The notes under the pieces: generated by a model
Told to the model about the DNA's origin: nothing
Databases searched by the model: none
What the model saw: only the letters and a program-made list of their open reading frames with translations
In this document: in pieces, positions 1 to 5,423 of the stretch
Position numbering within the stretch: position 1 is the stretch's first letter
Layout: the number at the start of each line of letters is the position of its first letter
Program-made: the position numbers and the translations under genes
Source: JAAYAY01 sp964429355
Lineage (GTDB): Bacteria > Planctomycetota > Planctomycetia > Pirellulales > Thermoguttaceae
DNA length: 11,605 nt
Reading direction: 5' to 3'
Assembly: GCA_964429355.1 (NCBI GenBank)
Contig: CAYSCH010000307.1
Span: 1-11,605 of the forward strand

Positions 1-785
1 GCGGGTTTGCGGAGGAATAAGGGTGCCGGCACCTGGCAAGTTTACGATCAACGCCTTTGGGATAATTTGTAAGTGCAATCCCCACAAGTTAGGTATGCTC
101 CGAAACTATTTCACACTAAGGCAAGGAGCAGGGAGCGGGGAGTAAGAGGACAGTGCGGCAGAGGACGGAGGACGGGGGTCATTTGTCAGTGGCCAGTTGT
201 TGGGAGTCGGGGGACGGTCAGGGGACGAAAAAAGGGCCGCTGTCGCGGAAATTTGTGTTCCGACGGCGGGCCCTTGGGATACGCGACGGAGCGGCGGGAC
301 GCCGCGGGGTCGGGCTCGTGGGATACCCAGACTCGAAGATCAGTCTACACAATCTAAAGACATTTGTACAGTACTATTCCTGGTCGTTGCATTTGTTTAC
401 TGAGGGTCCATCGAGGGAGGATTATACACGATACAGGGCAGAGTTCGTGGAGCTGGTGGGGGGATGGTGTTTATAAGTTGTTGGGAGGCAAGGATAAGAA
501 ATTTCTAAAGTGGCCAAAAAAAGAGATTGTGGGACGAAATGGATTTCGCGACGCGTTGAGGCTGTGTTGCGGAATGAGGGCCGAGATGGGGTGTTTTAAG
601 TAGTTGCGGTGGCTGGGGTTAGGGTGGTTGATGGGGATGTAAGTTGAGGTCGCTCGTTGGAGGGGTGTTGCAGAATTGGGAGGTGATGATGGTTTCGGGT
701 TGATGGCGAGCTGGGTGGGGAGCGGGGGCAGAGGTCAGAGGGCAGGGGACAGGGGACGGGAGACAGACGCAATTGCATTCTTCAG
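1..785. other. Gene-less G-rich repetitive region
   Basis: No open frame here shows recognisable protein sequence. The plus strand is heavily biased to G over C from about 120 to 780, with degenerate direct repeats of the type GGGGACR/GGGAGYR (about 125-235 and 715-765) and a CAGTGGCCAGT-like stretch near 187-197. A perfect 12-bp palindrome, GGTGCCGGCACC, lies at 22-33. Purine-rich 'GGGGACA' and 'CAGTGGTCAGT' strings are common intergenic filler in large environmental genomes, including planctomycetes. I read this as decayed or expanding simple-sequence spacer. No RNA gene or promoter could be supported. Confidence 0.55.
740..760 (+). other. Canonical G-quadruplex motif
   Basis: Four G runs of 3, 4, 4 and 3 bases are separated by spacers of 2, 3 and 2 bases, which fits the G3+N1-7 quadruplex pattern on the plus strand. 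More G runs (GGGG at 717-720, GGGGG at 724-728) precede it. The motif lies in the simple repeat just before the CACAGAGG array, not in a promoter of any gene seen here. Whether it folds or does anything is unknown. Confidence 0.6.
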
Positions 786-797
786 GCTTGTTTTTAA

Positions 798-834
798 CAC
801 AGAGGACACAGAGACCACAGAGGCAGCACAGAGG
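798..834. repeat. CACAGAGG short tandem array
   Basis: Four copies of an 8-base unit CACAGAGG (one ends in A) start at 798, 807, 816 and 827, giving periods of 9, 9 and 11. They are preceded by TTTTTAA. Arrays of this unit after TTAAC are found between genes in many environmental bacteria. When read on the minus strand they give spurious Cys-Leu-rich peptides. The array lies about 50 bases from the point where the ADP-ribosylglycohydrolase fragment loses its homology, so it may mark a deletion or recombination joint. Confidence 0.7.
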
Positions 835-884
835 TTTGAGGGGGGCGTGAGGGCGCACGGAGACGCAGGGCTAGGGGAAGGGGA

Positions 885-1084
885 TCGGCCAGGGCGAGAG
901 CCATGCTCGTGTCGTCGGTCCAAGCACCCGGCGTCAGGCCGTGGGGACCGCCGGCACGGTAGCCGGTCACGGGCTTGAACGAACCGGGGGACTTGAACTC
1001 GACGGCGGCGCCGAGGGCGTCGCCGACGGCCATGCCGAGGAGGGCGCCGCGTTGGTGGTCGAGATAGCTGCTGGTTTCTGGCAT
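885..1084 (-). pseudogene. ADP-ribosylglycohydrolase, N-terminal stub
   Basis: The first 67 residues from the ATG at 1084 match the start of the ADP-ribosylglycohydrolase (DraG/ARH) family: a GALLGMAVGDALGAAVEF segment (residues 13-30), then GAWTDDTSMALALAD (53-67), which carries the Thr-Asp-Asp (56-58) of the first metal-binding motif. Family members are usually 250-350 residues and need a second Asp-containing metal motif near the C-terminus. Here the match stops near 885 and the frame runs into low-complexity Leu/Pro/Cys sequence coded by the CACAGAGG array. Most of the catalytic fold, including the second metal site, is therefore absent, and the product should be inactive. Such enzymes remove ADP-ribose from proteins or nucleic acids. 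No clear ribosome binding site precedes the ATG. Confidence 0.75.
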
Positions 1085-1100
1085 CTGGCGGGCTCGCTTG

Positions 1101-1433
1101 TTACCGTTTGAGGACTTCAGGCATCGTCACTCCTGGATCGCGGTTTGGCTGCATCCAGGTCAAGCCTGGGATCGGCCGAGTACTTGTTGCCAGTTCACAC
1201 ACACTCTCCAAATGCCATTCTGCTGTGAAATTGGCTTCATATCTCCGCCGTCCCATTCGTGGCATCATCCGCTTCTGAATCGAGATCCGGACCGACAACA
1301 GCCTGCTCCGCAGCGGCAACAGCCTGCGTTAGAGTTGCCATCCCAGTAAACTTGGTGGAATGGAGTCGGTGCGGTCCGCGATTGCCTGTTATCAAAGGAC
1401 CTTGTCCAGTCGAACTGCATACGGCTTTACGCC
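1101..1433. other. Interval with no recognisable gene
   Basis: Short open frames exist on both strands (for example a minus-strand frame 1101-1319 ending 16 bases before the ADP-ribosylglycohydrolase stub), but none gives a protein I recognise. There is no convincing ribosome binding site and no consistent frame across the stretch. It is probably decayed coding sequence from the same eroded island. No hairpin or tandem repeat stands out. Confidence 0.4.
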
Positions 1434-1767
1434 TCAGATTCTCCTGCTTACTGCCCAACCTGCTTCAAGAAGGACCAGCTTGTCTACGCCTTCCGGAGCT
1501 TGACCAGCGTCGACGTTGAGGAAGATTAAAGCTCGGAGGGTGAAGCTCATTCTGTCGCTGCAATTCATATTCAAACTTCTCCTCACCAGTCCGAGCTCTG
1601 TCGTGATACTCCCGACCGTCGATCTCAATGACAACTGGGCCCGAAGCCGTCTGGACCTCGAAATCCACAACGTATGGCGAGAATCGTTTCTGGGGCGTAA
1701 TCGAGGAAAGAGCGGCGATGCCAAATGCCGGAACATAGGCATTGATAATGAACAACGTTGCGCTTAA
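1434..1767 (-). pseudogene. PD-(D/E)xK nuclease fragment (DUF559/MTES_1575-like)
   Basis: In the minus frame open from 1767 (numbering from a TTG at 1755), about 70 residues look like the core of a small Vsr-like nuclease domain. They include FSPYVVDFEV with Asp31, then VVIEIDGREYHD with Glu44 and Asp46, giving the D...ExD arrangement of PD-(D/E)xK enzymes. An amphipathic helix rich in Arg and Glu follows (FEYELQRQNE). In DUF559 and MTES_1575 domains this helix leads to a final 'GW.V.RF' strand. Here the match is lost after residue 71 (about 1543), and another frame ending at 1434 carries LLEAGWAVSRR, which resembles that strand. A frameshift or small rearrangement inside the gene is likely. 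The N-terminus is also missing: a stop at 1768-1770 closes the frame. Such domains occur alone or at the C-terminus of helicases. This copy is presumably dead. Confidence 0.5.
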
Positions 1768-1810
1768 TTATTGGGTTTCTTGCTCTGGCGTCGATCCAGG
1801 ATGATGCCGA

Positions 1811-1918
1811 TTATCCGAATCCGCGGAGCATCGCAAATACCTGGTCCAGCAAATCCTCGATTCCGTAGACGGAAGAGGAGACCATAATGATCGGCCCAGT
1901 CTGGGTCGTGCCGCTCAT
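1811..1918 (-). pseudogene. DUF4062 protein, N-terminal stub
   Basis: An ATG at 1918 follows a strong ribosome binding site (GAGGAGG, four bases upstream) and overlaps the stop of the preceding frame as CAATGA, a typical coupled operon junction. The 35-residue product includes PIIMVSSSVYGIEDLLDQVF (residues 9-28) and ends LRGFG. This matches my recollection of how DUF4062 proteins begin (a 'VSST.YG..ELL' strand and helix, then 'GFGYEVW'). A TAA then ends the frame exactly where family members continue for hundreds of residues. DUF4062 is found in large predicted signalling or conflict proteins, often joined to ATPase or effector domains. The intact start signals next to an early stop indicate a recent truncation by frameshift or deletion. 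Confidence 0.5.
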
Positions 1919-2127
1919 TGCGCCTCCTCTCTCGGCTTGTGAATATGCTTCGGCCAGTTGTTTGGGTCCCATTGGTCCATGGGGATGGAGTTACCGGCGG
2001 GGTCGGTGGGTGGGCCGGGGGTGGGTCGAGGCGGGTTTGGTAGGGCTGGCCGGCGTCGATGGCCTGTTGCATCGCGTCGTAGATTTCGAGGATCACCCGC
2101 TTGGTCCGGTACTCGCCGTGGTGCTTT
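1915..2127 (-). pseudogene. C-terminal tail of an unidentified protein
   Basis: Two overlapping minus frames read as one tail after a single-base shift in a proline-coding run near 2000-2030. The first gives RTKRVILEIYDAMQQAID and a Tyr-Gln-Thr-Arg-Leu-Asp segment. The second gives DPAGNSIPMDQWDPNNWPKH and ends REEAQ at 1915, overlapping the DUF4062 start by four bases. The composition (acidic/aromatic, Trp-rich) looks like real protein, not random translation, but I do not recognise the family. It probably was the gene directly upstream of and co-translated with the DUF4062 gene. Its N-terminal part is gone, and what now precedes it is the helicase-like scrap at 2138-2267. Confidence 0.35.
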
Positions 2128-2137
2128 GCCGTCCGGA

Positions 2138-2267
2138 TACCAGGTAGCGGTCGCGGACGTTGCGCTCGACCAGTTCTTCGCTTTCGCCGCCGGCTGGGCC
2201 GAGGAGGTCCTTGACGACCATGTCTTCCAAGGCGGTGCGGAGTTGGCCTGGCTGCGATTTCGGTCAT
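2138..2267 (-). pseudogene. DrmA-like helicase, N-terminal scrap (tentative)
   Basis: Starting from an ATG at 2267 (MTEIAA) and allowing two single-base shifts, the minus strand encodes LEDMVVKDLLGPAGGESEEL followed by VERNVRDRYLV. From memory, 'DLLGPAGG...V.DRYLVG.LAP' is how many large helicases annotated as the DISARM helicase DrmA begin. This is recollection, not an alignment. The similarity breaks off at about 2138, where such proteins would continue for roughly 1000 residues. No other DISARM gene (drmB, drmC, methyltransferase) can be seen. If the match is right, this is the relic of a phage-defence operon whose body was deleted, joining its first codons to an unrelated tail. Confidence 0.35.
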
Positions 2268-2358
2268 GTCGCGTTGTCCGGTGTAGGGGCGGTCGTAACT
2301 TGTTGTCTAACATTATCTTGGGGTATTCTTCGTCTCGTCGGAGACAGCCGTACTTGTT

Positions 2359-2403
2359 GAGCTTGCTAAGAGCTTGATCATTTAGCAGGCTCTTAGCGAG
2401 CTC
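2359..2403 (-). repeat. 15-bp inverted repeat (hairpin)
   Basis: Left arm 2359-2373 and right arm 2389-2403 are reverse complements with one mismatch (GAGCTTGCTAAGAGC versus GAGCTCGCTAAGAGC), separated by a 15-base loop. Read on the minus strand it begins 26 bases after the stop of the winged-helix fragment at 2429, so it could act as that gene's terminator, although no T tract follows. It also sits exactly between two gene fragments, so a mobile-element end or a recombination site is an alternative. Confidence 0.6.
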
Positions 2404-2428
2404 GGCGAAGCCCTGTCAGATGCGCAGT

Positions 2429-2833
2429 CTATACTCCGTTCGGGTCGTCGACGGTGCGTTCAATAGTCCCATTCTCAGTAAGTCTCCGCAGATCATACCG
2501 CACCGTGGGCCTGGGGATTGCCAGTTCTTCGGCAATCACGCGGGCAGCGACGGAACCCCGCTTGCGAAGCAGAGCGATGATTGCCTCCTGTCGCTCCTGG
2601 GCCGTGCGGCGCGGACCGGCCTGCAAAGTGGCCACGCGACGATACTCTGTCTCTGTGCTGTCGGATGCCGACGGGCTTAGCCGATAGCTGGCCCACCGCC
2701 TCGTCCCCGTTTGCTGAAGCAGGTCCCGCTGCACCAGGTCTCGTAGCTCCGCAGTCGCCACCCGGCTGTCGGCTCCGGTCAGGCGGCGGTAGATACCGTT
2801 GGTGAACGCCTGCGTGAGGAGCGTTTTGGCCAA
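2429..2833 (-). pseudogene. Orphan double winged-helix C-terminus (Fic or HATPase_c_4 type)
   Basis: This frame of 134 codons, counted from a TTG at 2833, carries two DNA-binding-like modules. Residues 10-53 (TNGIYRRLTGADSR...LRDLVQRDLLQQTGTRRW...) match the winged helix that ends many Fic proteins and many AlbA/HATPase_c_4 ATP-binding proteins. Residues 75-127 (RRTAQERQEAIIALLRKRGS...PRPTVRYDLRRL) form a second helix-turn-helix of the kind that separates short DNA-reading regulators. No ribosome binding site precedes the TTG, and a stop lies nine codons upstream in frame. This is therefore probably the C-terminus of a larger protein whose catalytic part was lost, not a small regulator. It could still be expressed as a stand-alone binding protein. 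It lies near the intact Fic gene but is not part of it. Confidence 0.5.
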
Positions 2834-3001
2834 TGCCAGGAGTTGGTTTTATCGTCAATGGAACGTGATCCGTTACCGATAACCGCTTTCCATTACCGCA
2901 TTGCCGTGCGGCGGCCAGGCCTAGTTTGCGCTCCGTAACCTCTTGTCCTGTAAGCTGTTTCTCCTCAAGCCTCGCCCTCTACGTCAATGTAGGATACCAG
3001 C

Positions 3002-3044
3002 GGTTAATGTTGGGTTGAAACGCCATCCAACCCCACATTGAACC
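3002..3044 (-). terminator. Hairpin just after the Fic gene
   Basis: The arms AATGTTGGGTTG (3006-3017) and CAACCCCACATT (3028-3039) pair with one mismatch around a 10-base loop. They extend outward by GGTT/AACC with a single bulged base, giving about 16 paired positions. On the minus strand it starts only six bases after the Fic stop at 3050. Position and strength fit a transcript end or a 3' stabilising stem, but no T run follows, so a classic Rho-independent terminator is not certain. Confidence 0.5.
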
Positions 3045-3049
3045 CGAAA

Positions 3050-4096
3050 TCACACAATGCGCCTCCATTTCGCCCACCGGCCTTTTCCAAGGCACTCGGC
3101 CTTCCCCTGGTCGCGGAGGTCATTCAGGACCGAGCGGATCGTGTCCCTGCTGACGGTCGGGCAGGCGATTTCCAGGTCTCCGATGGTGAACTCGCCCAAG
3201 AAGTGCTCGACCGCCTCGCGGACCATCGCCCGCTTGGCACCGGGCGCCGCCGTGACCAGTTCCGTCCGGTGCTCCAGCTCCCGATAAGCGGCCACGATGG
3301 TGCCCAGCAGGAAATCCCGCCAGGGCACCAGGTTATGCTCTCCTTCGTGCCAGCCCTGGCTGGACGCCCGTAGCGACTCGTAATACGACTCCTTCGACTC
3401 CTCGACGATCCGCTCCAAGCTGATGTACCGCCCCACCTCGTAGCCCGACTGGTAAAGGAGCAGGAGCGTCAACAACCGGGCCATGCGCCCGTTGCCATCG
3501 AGAAACGGGTGGATGCAGAGGAAGTCGAGGACGAAGGCGGGGATCAGGAGCAGCGGCTCAGCGGCATCCTGGTCTCGCAGCCGGTTGAAGCCCTCGCAGA
3601 GCCGCTCCACCCACTCGGGCGTGAGCGCTACCGAGACGCACCGAAACCGGGTCGTGCGGGTGCCGTCGGGGTGAAAGTCGGCGATCTCGTTCTCGACGCG
3701 CTTCCATTTCCCGCCCGGTTCGGGCGTGAACTTCATCAGGTCGCGGTGGAGTTGGGCGATGATGTTCGGCCGCAGCGGCACATGGGGGTGCGAGGTGTGG
3801 ATGGTGGCCAGCACGTCGCGGTAGCCCGCGATCTCCTGCTCGGATCGATCAGCCGGTGTGGTCTTCTGGAAGACCAGGTCGCGGAGCCGATCGGGGGCCG
3901 CGGTGATCTGCTCCAGCCGGTTGGACGACTCGGTGGACTGGATGATCGCCAGTTCCTTGAGGCTGTTGAGCACCTCCGGGAACTGCTTCTGCCAGAGGTC
4001 CTGCTTCCCCTTGAACTCGCCGATCACTCGCGCGGTGCTCAAGAGCGCCGGGCTGAGCGGCTGGGTGAGAACGCGGTTGTCCTCGAAGGATTTCAC
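3050..4096 (-). CDS. Fic family protein (predicted AMP-transferase) with C-terminal winged helix
   Basis: The Fic core motif HPFLDGNGRMAR is complete at residues 196-207 of the 348-residue product. It holds the catalytic His and the anion-binding GNGR, so the enzyme should transfer AMP (or another nucleotide part) onto a protein. An N-terminal inhibitory-helix-like motif SNRLEQ (58-63) fits the class II pattern (S/T)xxxE(G/N) except that Gln replaces Gly/Asn. Residues about 290-348 look like a winged helix. This order, and a start resembling 'KSFE..R...QPL...LL', is usual for class II Fic proteins of 330-380 residues. I chose the GTG at 4096 because AAGGAAAG (4101-4108) precedes it at proper spacing and because family homology begins there. 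The frame stays open upstream to 4219. It is the only intact gene in the 885-5183 stretch. Roles in toxin-like or host-protein modification are typical; the target is unknown. Confidence 0.88.
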   Translation of the reverse strand: MKSFEDNRVLTQPLSPALLSTARVIGEFKGKQDLWQKQFPEVLNSLKELAIIQSTESSNRLEQITAAPDRLRDLVFQKTTPADRSEQEIAGYRDVLATIHTSHPHVPLRPNIIAQLHRDLMKFTPEPGGKWKRVENEIADFHPDGTRTTRFRCVSVALTPEWVERLCEGFNRLRDQDAAEPLLLIPAFVLDFLCIHPFLDGNGRMARLLTLLLLYQSGYEVGRYISLERIVEESKESYYESLRASSQGWHEGEHNLVPWRDFLLGTIVAAYRELEHRTELVTAAPGAKRAMVREAVEHFLGEFTIGDLEIACPTVSRDTIRSVLNDLRDQGKAECLGKGRWAKWRRIV

Positions 4097-4219
4097 AGCT
4101 CTTTCCTTCGCCAAAAGGATTCGCAGGGCCTTCTGGGACCGTCGTCCCTGGCCGGCGTCGGTCACTTTGCTGAACCAGTAATACAAGGCGTCTGAAGATC
4201 CAGACCCAAACTTTACCCG
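4097..4219 (-). pseudogene. In-frame protein-like sequence upstream of Fic (C-terminus of a lost gene?)
   Basis: The Fic frame is open for 41 codons before the chosen GTG. This part reads as plausible protein, not noise: a SSDALYYWFSKVTDAGQGRR segment followed by SQKALRILLAKE. It is not part of any Fic domain I know. A TTG at 4186 could begin a 378-residue version, but it has no ribosome binding site. The simplest reading is that these codons are the C-terminal end of a former upstream gene that has lost its stop codon or shifted frame and now runs into Fic. I do not recognise the family. Confidence 0.35.
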
Positions 4220-4284
4220 TCAGTCCATAGCCACGCAACTATCTCTGCCCATCGCTTCACGACGGATCCGTCTCGGCCGACACG

Positions 4285-4632
4285 TTAATCTTTTCTGGCC
4301 GGTCTGACGCGTGGGCTCTCTTGCTCAACATACAGTCTCACCATTTGCCCTAATTCCTCGCGAAGCTCCTCTCGCAGGCTTTCCGGCGCCAGCACCTCCG
4401 CATGCTGGCCGAAGCTGAGGATCCCGCGTTTGATCTCCTCCGTATGGCCAAGATCGAACGTGGCCAGGAGGTCGCCGTCCTTCTGCGGCGCAAGCTTCTG
4501 GCTATCGTGCCACTTCGATTCCTGGACGTAACGAGCCACCCGCGGCGAGAACCGGACCTTCACATGGACTTCGCCGTTGCCGTGGAAGACGCCAAACGAC
4601 TTGGCCAAGTGCTCGTGAAGATCGACCTCACT
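4285..4632 (-). pseudogene. WYL-domain regulator, C-terminal fragment
   Basis: About 116 codons lie after a TAA at 4633-4635. The sequence LAKSFGVFHGNGEVHVKVRF, then ARYVQESKWHDSQKL, DGDLLATFDLGHTEEIKRGI and LSFGQHAEVLAPESLREEL, is the distal half of a WYL domain together with its C-terminal extension. Family proteins are about 300-340 residues with an N-terminal winged helix. Both the helix and the first part of the WYL fold are missing. WYL proteins are ligand-sensing transcription regulators found often in phage-defence loci. Whether translation could begin at the TTG at 4608 is doubtful because no ribosome binding site is seen. Confidence 0.65.
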
Positions 4633-4637
4633 TTACT

Positions 4638-5183
4638 TCAGGTGGGCTCGGGCGATGGCCCTAGCATAGTCGGAATCACTTTGGCTGCAAACACTTGAGT
4701 ACATCGCGGTGTTTCGTCAGGCCTAATCCGGGTTAGCGGCACTTCACCGTCGATCAACAAGGGCCCGGAAACGATGGGTCCGAACCGAGCGAAGATCTCC
4801 AGCACTCGCTTCTGTTTGTCTGTAAGTTGAAGTACGAGGTTCTTGGCTGGGGTCTTTCCACTGAAGACCGTCGTCAGGGCCGAAATACTCTTCTGCTTGT
4901 TGAACTTCGCCGCCTCTGATTCCGGGATGCCTCAGACCATCTTCGGCGTGTGCCCGCCGGCCAGCAGAGCATCTTCAAACAGTTTGGCAGAACCACGATC
5001 GACAAGGGCCGCCGTCTCGGACAGGCGGCCCAACAGAAAACCGCGAAACCTTGCGTCTGCGGCCAACTCGGCAAGCTGCGCCGGTTCGGCCACTTCCAAG
5101 ACCGTCGCGTTGAGGTGAATTTCGTTGTGCCTCGGCTGAACCTGCGGTAACAACCGGTCCAGTGTCTCGGATATGGACGACAT
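4638..5183 (-). pseudogene. Broken ORF of unknown family with one in-frame stop
   Basis: From an ATG at 5183 this frame reads 83 residues (MSSISETLDRLLPQVQPRHN..., LAELAADARFRGFLLGRLSE, GSAKLFEDALLAGGHTPKMV) to a TGA at 4932-4934. It then stays open in the same frame for about 97 more codons (SEAAKFNKQKSISALTTVFS, LVLQLTDKQKRVLEIFARFG) to a TGA at 4638-4640. Both halves have protein-like composition, so a single nonsense change or a sequencing error in one longer gene is plausible. The first half faintly recalls the helicase-associated region of XPB/Ssl2-N-like proteins, which often accompany WYL genes, but I would not assign it. Its end abuts and slightly overlaps the zone where the WYL fragment loses its N-terminus. 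Confidence 0.4.
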
Positions 5184-5350
5184 TTGTAGCTTCTCTTTTC
5201 CTCTTCGACAGCCACCGTGGATTACGCCGCAACCCGTAGTTTACCGCCGGCGACAAGTGTGCGACTAGGACACCGATGCCGTTCAGGCTGAAGAGTCGGC
5301 CAGCAGAAGAAGATGACGGTCACCGCACCTCATCTCAGGGAGGGCGTGTC

Positions 5351-5379
5351 TTGCCTTTTTCCCCCCATTGGGCTAGATT
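5351..5379 (+). promoter_or_regulatory. Candidate sigma-70-type promoter for the glycosidase gene
   Basis: TTGCCT (5351-5356) and TAGATT (5374-5379) are separated by 17 bases and each matches the consensus hexamer at four of six positions. The pair lies 45 bases before the ATG at 5424, inside the 240-base gap that follows the decayed minus-strand region. The rest of that gap (5184-5350) shows no other feature. Planctomycete promoters are poorly defined, so this is only a candidate. Confidence 0.3.
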
Positions 5380-5423
5380 TCGACCAATCGGTACTGGCTG
5401 ATCCCAGATCGGAGGAAGCTGCG

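Noticed and set aside
798..834. CACAGAGG array considered as a CRISPR array
   Set aside because: Units are only 8 bases with 1-3 base spacers, and no cas genes are present. It is a simple tandem repeat.
619..858. Cys-Leu-rich minus-strand ORF
   Set aside because: Its cysteine-rich peptide is just the translation of the CACAGAGG repeat. There is no ribosome binding site or domain.
1101..1319. Small minus-strand frame before the ADP-ribosylglycohydrolase stub, considered as a RelE/HigB-like toxin
   Set aside because: An alternate frame gives ISQQNGIWRVCVNW, which faintly recalls HigB, but the rest of the fold, the active-site residues and an antitoxin are absent.
3509..4195. 228-codon plus-strand frame opposite the Fic gene
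   Set aside because: The Fic motif and family match are on the minus strand. The plus frame is its complement and shows no domain.
5313..5423. Longer start for the glycosidase gene at 5313
   Set aside because: The ATG at 5424 has GGAGG eight bases upstream and leads directly into a signal peptide. The extra 37 residues would bury the signal peptide and overlap the candidate promoter.
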